Positions 6,394 to 9,969 of a DNA stretch of 9,969 nt are shown here, piece after piece. The notes below the pieces were generated by a model that was given only the letters and a program-made list of their open reading frames with translations, had not been told where the DNA came from and ran no database searches. A program made the translations under genes and the position numbers. Origin of the DNA: Ignavibacteria bacterium (GTDB lineage Bacteria > Bacteroidota > Ignavibacteria > Ignavibacteriales > Melioribacteraceae); NCBI GenBank assembly GCA_027347545.1, contig DAIEQT010000095.1:1-9969 (forward strand), read 5' to 3'. The stretch's first letter is position 1. Every line of letters begins with the position of its first letter.

Positions 6394-6409
6394 TTCAAAT
6401 AGAATGCCA
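6394..6409 (-). promoter_or_regulatory. Candidate sigma-54-like -24/-12 promoter for the barrel gene
   Basis: On the minus strand TGGCATTCTATTTGAA has the GG element and TTG element separated exactly as in the sigma-54 consensus TGGCAYRN4TTGCW. Two positions differ, including the C of the -12 GC. It lies about 50 bp upstream of the barrel ATG, which would give a leader of about 40 nt. A chance match is possible, and no sigma-54 activator is visible in the window. Confidence 0.25.
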
Positions 6410-6469
6410 AGTCTTATTTTGCTTTTTAATGCGGTAATTTAAACCAAAGCAGCTTCGGTCCTGTTTCGT

Positions 6470-6509
6470 GTTGCAAAGTTGCAACAAGCTATAAACGTCA
6501 ATGTTGCAA
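6470..6509. promoter_or_regulatory. Repeated GTTGCAA sites, possible operator
   Basis: GTTGCAA (6470-6476) and TTGCAAC (6479-6485) form a perfect inverted repeat with a 2-bp centre. A third copy, GTTGCAA (6503-6509), follows 18 bp later. They lie in the spacer between the divergent barrel and GH3 genes, where a shared regulator could bind. The palindrome is clear; the operator role is inferred from symmetry and position. Confidence 0.4.
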
Positions 6510-6542
6510 TTATCTTACTTAACTCATCTTACATAGTTAATT

Positions 6543-6611
6543 CTTAATCTTGCTCTTAATCATAATCTTAATCGGATTTAGAACCAGATTACGAGCAAGG
6601 TTACGATTAAG
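6543..6611. repeat. Period-12 repeats in inverted arrangement
   Basis: CTTAATC occurs at 6543, 6555 and 6567, exactly 12 bp apart. The opposite arm carries GATTACG at 6587 and GGTTACG at 6599, again 12 bp apart, and ends in GATTAAG (6605-6611). TTGCTCTTAATC (6550-6561) is complementary to GATTACGAGCAA (6587-6598) at 11 of 12 positions, so the whole can fold into a long imperfect hairpin. It lies about 100 bp before the GH3 gene. It may be a dispersed intergenic repeat, or a leader structure or regulatory array for that gene. Confidence 0.6.
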
Positions 6612-6705
6612 ACTATGAAAGTGCGTAACATCAGTTACTTAAAATAGATGTCTGTATTAGACTTAATAAACTCTTATTTTAGAGCCGGCTTTTTAATGCA
6701 TATTT

Positions 6706-6709
6706 GGAG
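6706..6709 (+). promoter_or_regulatory. Shine-Dalgarno deciding the GH3 start
   Basis: GGAG lies 7 nt before the ATG at 6717 and 4 nt before the adjacent ATG at 6714. The spacing favours 6717, and both give nearly the same signal peptide. The open frame extends to an ATG at 6648, but that start has no ribosome site and puts 23 unrelated residues before the signal peptide. Confidence 0.65.
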
Positions 6710-6716
6710 TAACATG

Positions 6717-9700
6717 ATGATTCAAACTTTCCGCAATTACACACTCTTAGCAACAATTTTTGCTTTGCTTCTTTTTACAAATCTGAATTTATATTCACAA
6801 ACATTAGATCAAAAGATTAACGACCTAATTTCTAAGATGACACTTGTAGAGAAAGTTAAGCAGCTTCATCAAGAAGGCTCGTTTAATACTCAAGACAATA
6901 CACGCTTAAACGTTCCTGGTTTTGTTATGTCGGATGGACCGCATGGTGTTCGGAATGGAATGGCTACTTCATTTCCGGTCGGAATAGGAATGGCGGCTAC
7001 CTGGGATATTGATGTTGCGTACAGAGTTGGTGAGGCAATGGGAAAAGAATTCCGCGGGAAGGGAATTCATCAGGCGCTAGGACCTTGTTTAGATTTAACC
7101 CTCGATCCTCGTAACGGACGAACACCGGAAAGCACAAGTGAAGATCCCTTTTTAAACTCGAAAATCAATACAGCGCTTGTTCAAGGAATTCAATCAACGC
7201 CGGCAATTGCTACAATAAAACATTTCTACACAGAATACAGACAAAACGGAAGAACAACTAATAACTACACTCTCTCACAAAGAAATTTACTTGAGCAACA
7301 CGGGCTTCAATTTAGGGAAGCAATTCAAAACGGCGGTGCGTTCAGCGTTATGAGTTCGTATAATTGGTTAAACGGAACTAGCGCGGCAAAAAATTCAACT
7401 TTGCTTTCAACTAATCTTAGAACCAAGTGGGGATTTCCATTTTATGTGGTAAGCGATTGGGGTTCAATATATTCACCCAATCCAGAAAATGCTCTGAAAG
7501 CCGGATGCGATATTGAAATGGGTTCAACTCTTTATCAAGACCCAACAACAGGAATATTAAATTTAGTTAAGACAGGCAAACTTGATTCAACAGTAGTTAC
7601 TAACGCCGTTAAAAGAGTTTTGCGAGCAAAATATTTATCCGGAATGATGGATTACTATCCGCAAGGCGATCCCGGAGATGTAAACAGTACGGCTCATCAA
7701 TTGCTTACTCTTGAAGCCGGAAAGAAAAGTTTAGTGCTGTTGAAGAATCAAGACAATATTCTTCCGTTGAATAAAAATTCTGTAACAAAAATTGCTGTGA
7801 TAGGACCAAATGCCGCGGTAATGCAAACGGATGGCAGCGGAAGCAGCTGGGTTGATCCGTTCTACAAAGTTTCTCCCAAAGAGGGAATTGAAAAGTATGT
7901 TGGAGCTTCAAGAATTTTATATGCTAAAGGTTGCGAAATAAGCGGAACAAGTTATGCGAGCGATTTAAATAGCGCGCTTACATACGCTAGCCAAGCCGAT
8001 GTAGTAATCTTTTTCGGCGGGCTTGATCAAACACAAGAAGGTGAAGGATTTGATAGAGTAAACAATTCTATTGAGTTGCCGGGCAAACAAAAAGATTTAA
8101 TAAAACTGCTTGCATCTGCAAACAAGAATATTATTGTGGTATTAATTAGTGGCGGGATTTGTACGGTTACCCCATTCATAAACGATATTAAAGGATTGCT
8201 CTACGGATTTTATCCCGGACAAGAGGGGGGCAACGCAATTGCTCAAGTATTGTTCGGAGATTATAATCCAAGCGGTAAACTTCCGGTTTCAATGCCCCAA
8301 ACCGATTCTCAACTTCCGGATCGAAACTCGAACAATTTGGATAACAATGTAGGAGGCGGCTACCGCTGGTTAGATAAAAACAACTCTACTCCTCAATTTG
8401 CTTTTGGTTATGGCTTAAGCTACACAACATTTTCATTTAGCAATTTCCAAATGTCTCACACAGGCAGAGCTTATTGGGATGATAATATTTGGTTTACGGT
8501 AGATGTTACAAACTCCGGAACCCGGGCTGGCGAAGAAGTTGTCCAGTTTTATATTGGGGGAAGCACAGGGTTCATCACAAGAAATAAAAAAGATCTAAAA
8601 GGGTTTCAAAAAATTTACTTAGAACCCGGCCAAACAAAAACAGTAACATTCAACGTAACACCAAACGAGCTTTATTATTTTAGACAGCAAAGCAACAGTT
8701 ACGAAATTGATCCGGGTCCATATACTTTTTACGTCGGAAATTCATCTGATAATCTTGTATTTACCGGCAAGTTTGATATTATCAACAGACCACCGTTACC
8801 GGATTTACAAATTGCGAACATTTATACAGTTCCCCGTTATCCGCTTGAAGGAGATAAGGTAATTTTTCTTGCCACAGTTTTGAACCGAGGCACGGGAAGA
8901 AGTCCTTCGGCAACTTTCCATGAAGTGTCATTCAAAGTGAACGGGAAAATTGTTAGCCGTTCGGTAGCCATGTCCGATTCAATACCAAAAGCTGGAATGG
9001 CGTTAGTTTGCGGAAACGTTGGTGAAACTACCGACATCACTACAAATTATTGGATTGCGGAAAAACCGGGCAACTATACAATTGAAGCAATTATTGATGA
9101 TAAAAACGCAATAACTGAGATGGTTGAAAATAACAACACGAAAACAAAAACACTCCGTGTATATAATAAACCGGCGGTTAACTTAGCTCTAAAGAAAAGT
9201 GTAACAGCTACTTCTGTAGAATCGCTTAATTATGTTGGAGATAATGCAGTTGACGGAAGCTACGCTACGCGCTGGTCTTCACAATTTACTGATCCGCAAA
9301 TATTTACGATTGACCTTGGCACGCAGCAAGAATTTAATGAAATTAGAATCACATGGGAAGCCGCATACGGAAAAGAATATATTATCGAAACCTCTAAGGA
9401 TGGATCAATCTGGAAAAAAGTTGTAGAGCAGAAAAACGGAAACGGTAATGTTGAAAAATGGAACGTTACAGAAAACGCAAGATATATTCGCTTAATTGGA
9501 ACAAAAAGGGGAACGGAATACGGTTATTCCATTTATGAGTTTGAGGTTTACAACCAAACTGCTTCTGCCATAGTGAACGATGAAGAAAATCTTCCATTCA
9601 ATTTTTCATTGGCAAACAATTATCCAAATCCGTTCAATCCAGAAACAACCATTGAATACACAATTCCGAAAGCAACGAACGTTGAGATAAAAGTTTACGA

Positions 9701-9866
9701 TGTTCTCGGCAGGGAAATTGCAACACTCGTTAATGAATTTAAACAAGCCGGAAAGTATCATTCTCAATTCTCAATTAGCAATTTACAATTATCCAGCGGA
9801 GTTTATTTCTACAGAATGAGTACAGAAGGTTTTACACTTGTAAAGAAAATGATGCTTCTCAAATAA
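6717..9866 (+). CDS. T9SS-exported family 3 glycoside hydrolase with CARDB and F5/8C modules
   Basis: 1049-residue secreted enzyme predicted to release beta-linked sugars (beta-glucosidase or beta-xylosidase type) from oligosaccharides at the cell surface or outside the cell. Domains in order: signal peptide (1 to about 27, ending LYSQ); GH3 barrel (about 30-330) with SDGPHGVR, GRTPESTSEDP, Lys168-His169-Phe170 and VVSDWGS with the likely nucleophile Asp247; GH3 C-terminal domain (about 335-565) with KSLVLLKN, EGEGFDR at 441-447 containing the probable acid/base Glu, and GFYPGQEGGNA; fibronectin-III-like domain (about 600-680) with GEEVVQFYIG; CARDB-like Ig domain (about 695-815); F5/8-type C (discoidin) domain (822-946) with NLALKKSVTATS, DGSYATRWSS and the closing YEFEVYN; T9SS type A sorting domain from NYPNPFNP (968) to the end, with VYDVLGRE and SSGVYFYR. 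No PA14 insert is seen. The exact substrate is not deducible. It is divergent from the barrel gene and 13 bp before the next gene. Confidence 0.95.
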   Translation: MIQTFRNYTLLATIFALLLFTNLNLYSQTLDQKINDLISKMTLVEKVKQLHQEGSFNTQDNTRLNVPGFVMSDGPHGVRNGMATSFPVGIGMAATWDIDVAYRVGEAMGKEFRGKGIHQALGPCLDLTLDPRNGRTPESTSEDPFLNSKINTALVQGIQSTPAIATIKHFYTEYRQNGRTTNNYTLSQRNLLEQHGLQFREAIQNGGAFSVMSSYNWLNGTSAAKNSTLLSTNLRTKWGFPFYVVSDWGSIYSPNPENALKAGCDIEMGSTLYQDPTTGILNLVKTGKLDSTVVTNAVKRVLRAKYLSGMMDYYPQGDPGDVNSTAHQLLTLEAGKKSLVLLKNQDNILPLNKNSVTKIAVIGPNAAVMQTDGSGSSWVDPFYKVSPKEGIEKYVGASRILYAKGCEISGTSYASDLNSALTYASQADVVIFFGGLDQTQEGEGFDRVNNSIELPGKQKDLIKLLASANKNIIVVLISGGICTVTPFINDIKGLLYGFYPGQEGGNAIAQVLFGDYNPSGKLPVSMPQTDSQLPDRNSNNLDNNVGGGYRWLDKNNSTPQFAFGYGLSYTTFSFSNFQMSHTGRAYWDDNIWFTVDVTNSGTRAGEEVVQFYIGGSTGFITRNKKDLKGFQKIYLEPGQTKTVTFNVTPNELYYFRQQSNSYEIDPGPYTFYVGNSSDNLVFTGKFDIINRPPLPDLQIANIYTVPRYPLEGDKVIFLATVLNRGTGRSPSATFHEVSFKVNGKIVSRSVAMSDSIPKAGMALVCGNVGETTDITTNYWIAEKPGNYTIEAIIDDKNAITEMVENNNTKTKTLRVYNKPAVNLALKKSVTATSVESLNYVGDNAVDGSYATRWSSQFTDPQIFTIDLGTQQEFNEIRITWEAAYGKEYIIETSKDGSIWKKVVEQKNGNGNVEKWNVTENARYIRLIGTKRGTEYGYSIYEFEVYNQTASAIVNDEENLPFNFSLANNYPNPFNPETTIEYTIPKATNVEIKVYDVLGREIATLVNEFKQAGKYHSQFSISNLQLSSGVYFYRMSTEGFTLVKKMMLLK
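9765..9792 (+). repeat. Four heptanucleotide units inside the T9SS sorting domain
   Basis: CAATT recurs at 9765, 9772, 9779 and 9786, giving four 7-bp units (CAATTCT, CAATTAG, CAATTTA, CAATTAT). They encode the QFSISNLQL stretch of the C-terminal sorting domain. Because 7 is not a multiple of 3, gain or loss of a unit would shift the frame before the SSGVYFYR strand. The units differ in their last two bases, which lowers the chance of slippage. Confidence 0.6.
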
Positions 9867-9879
9867 TTTTGGAAGAGTT

Positions 9880-9969
9880 ATGAGTAAAACTACTTTCGGT
9901 TTTATTCCTGTTGCAAGTAGCGGTTTACCAAAGCCGGTGGAGGAAATTGGTTCGGAGTATCGGCAGCAC
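9880..9969 (+). CDS. Start of an unidentified gene, cut by the window edge
   Basis: An ATG at 9880 opens a frame that stays open for 30 codons to the edge (MSKTTFGFIPVASSGLP, then KPVEEIGSEYRQH). GGAAGAG (9871-9877) just upstream is a fair ribosome site, and the gap to the GH3 stop is 13 bp, so the two are probably co-transcribed. No signal peptide or known motif is visible in these residues and I do not recognise the family. Confidence 0.5.
   Translation, partial: MSKTTFGFIPVASSGLPKPVEEIGSEYRQH

Noticed and set aside
6543..6611. CRISPR-like array
   Set aside because: Units are 7-12 bp with no true spacers and one arm is inverted, so it does not fit a CRISPR array.
6648..6716. Longer GH3 start at 6648
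   Set aside because: No ribosome site there, and the 23 added residues precede a normal signal peptide. The GGAG at 6706-6709 supports 6717 or 6714.
8225..8230. Possible frameshift at a run of six G in the GH3 gene
   Set aside because: The frame continues through GFYPGQEGGNA, the expected family motif, without a break.

Overview
The window looks like a chromosomal segment of a member of the Bacteroidota/Ignavibacteriota (FCB) group, most likely an Ignavibacteria-like bacterium. The main clue is the last large protein, which ends in a type IX secretion (T9SS, Por-type A) sorting domain with the NYPNPFNP opening and a C-terminal KKMMLLK tail. AT-rich coding sequence and signal peptides cleaved after FAQ-like ends (carbonic anhydrase, barrel protein) agree with this. 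The genus cannot be fixed from the sequence alone.

Layout: (1) 1-653, minus strand: 5' part of an alanine racemase running off the left edge. (2) 654-883: a divergent intergenic region with three stem-loops in about 110 bp, one of them shaped like a bidirectional terminator or a dispersed palindromic repeat. (3) 884-5050, plus strand: six tightly packed genes with gaps of 15, 20, 13, 0 and 6 bp, probably one operon. They encode an NAD-dependent epimerase/reductase of the extended SDR type, an exported beta-carbonic anhydrase, a small lipoprotein (DUF6174-like), a membrane protein joined to a GNAT-like domain (GTG start), a CutC-family TIM-barrel protein and an RluA-family pseudouridine synthase. 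(4) 5051-5340: non-coding. (5) 5341-5643: a 100-residue exported protein with two degenerate EF-hand-like motifs, closed by a strong terminator with a GAAA tetraloop. (6) 5801-6343, minus strand: an outer-membrane beta-barrel protein with its own oppositely directed terminator. (7) 6344-6716: a divergent regulatory region with repeated GTTGCAA sites, a sigma-54-like promoter candidate and an inverted pair of 12-bp-period repeats. (8) 6717-9866: a 1049-residue, multidomain, T9SS-exported family 3 glycoside hydrolase. (9) 9880-9969: the first 30 codons of another gene, cut by the right edge.

The six-gene operon mixes housekeeping and envelope functions and shows no single pathway. The right half is more coherent: a surface or secreted beta-glucosidase-type enzyme with accessory adhesion modules, expected in a polysaccharide-degrading member of this group. 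I did not find a CRISPR array, insertion sequence, RNA gene, toxin-antitoxin pair or recognisable defence system. No undescribed multi-gene system is evident. The less ordinary items are the degenerate EF-hand miniprotein, the membrane-GNAT fusion, the period-12 inverted repeat, the period-7 repeat inside the T9SS signal, and the altered KHF loop of the GH3 enzyme.
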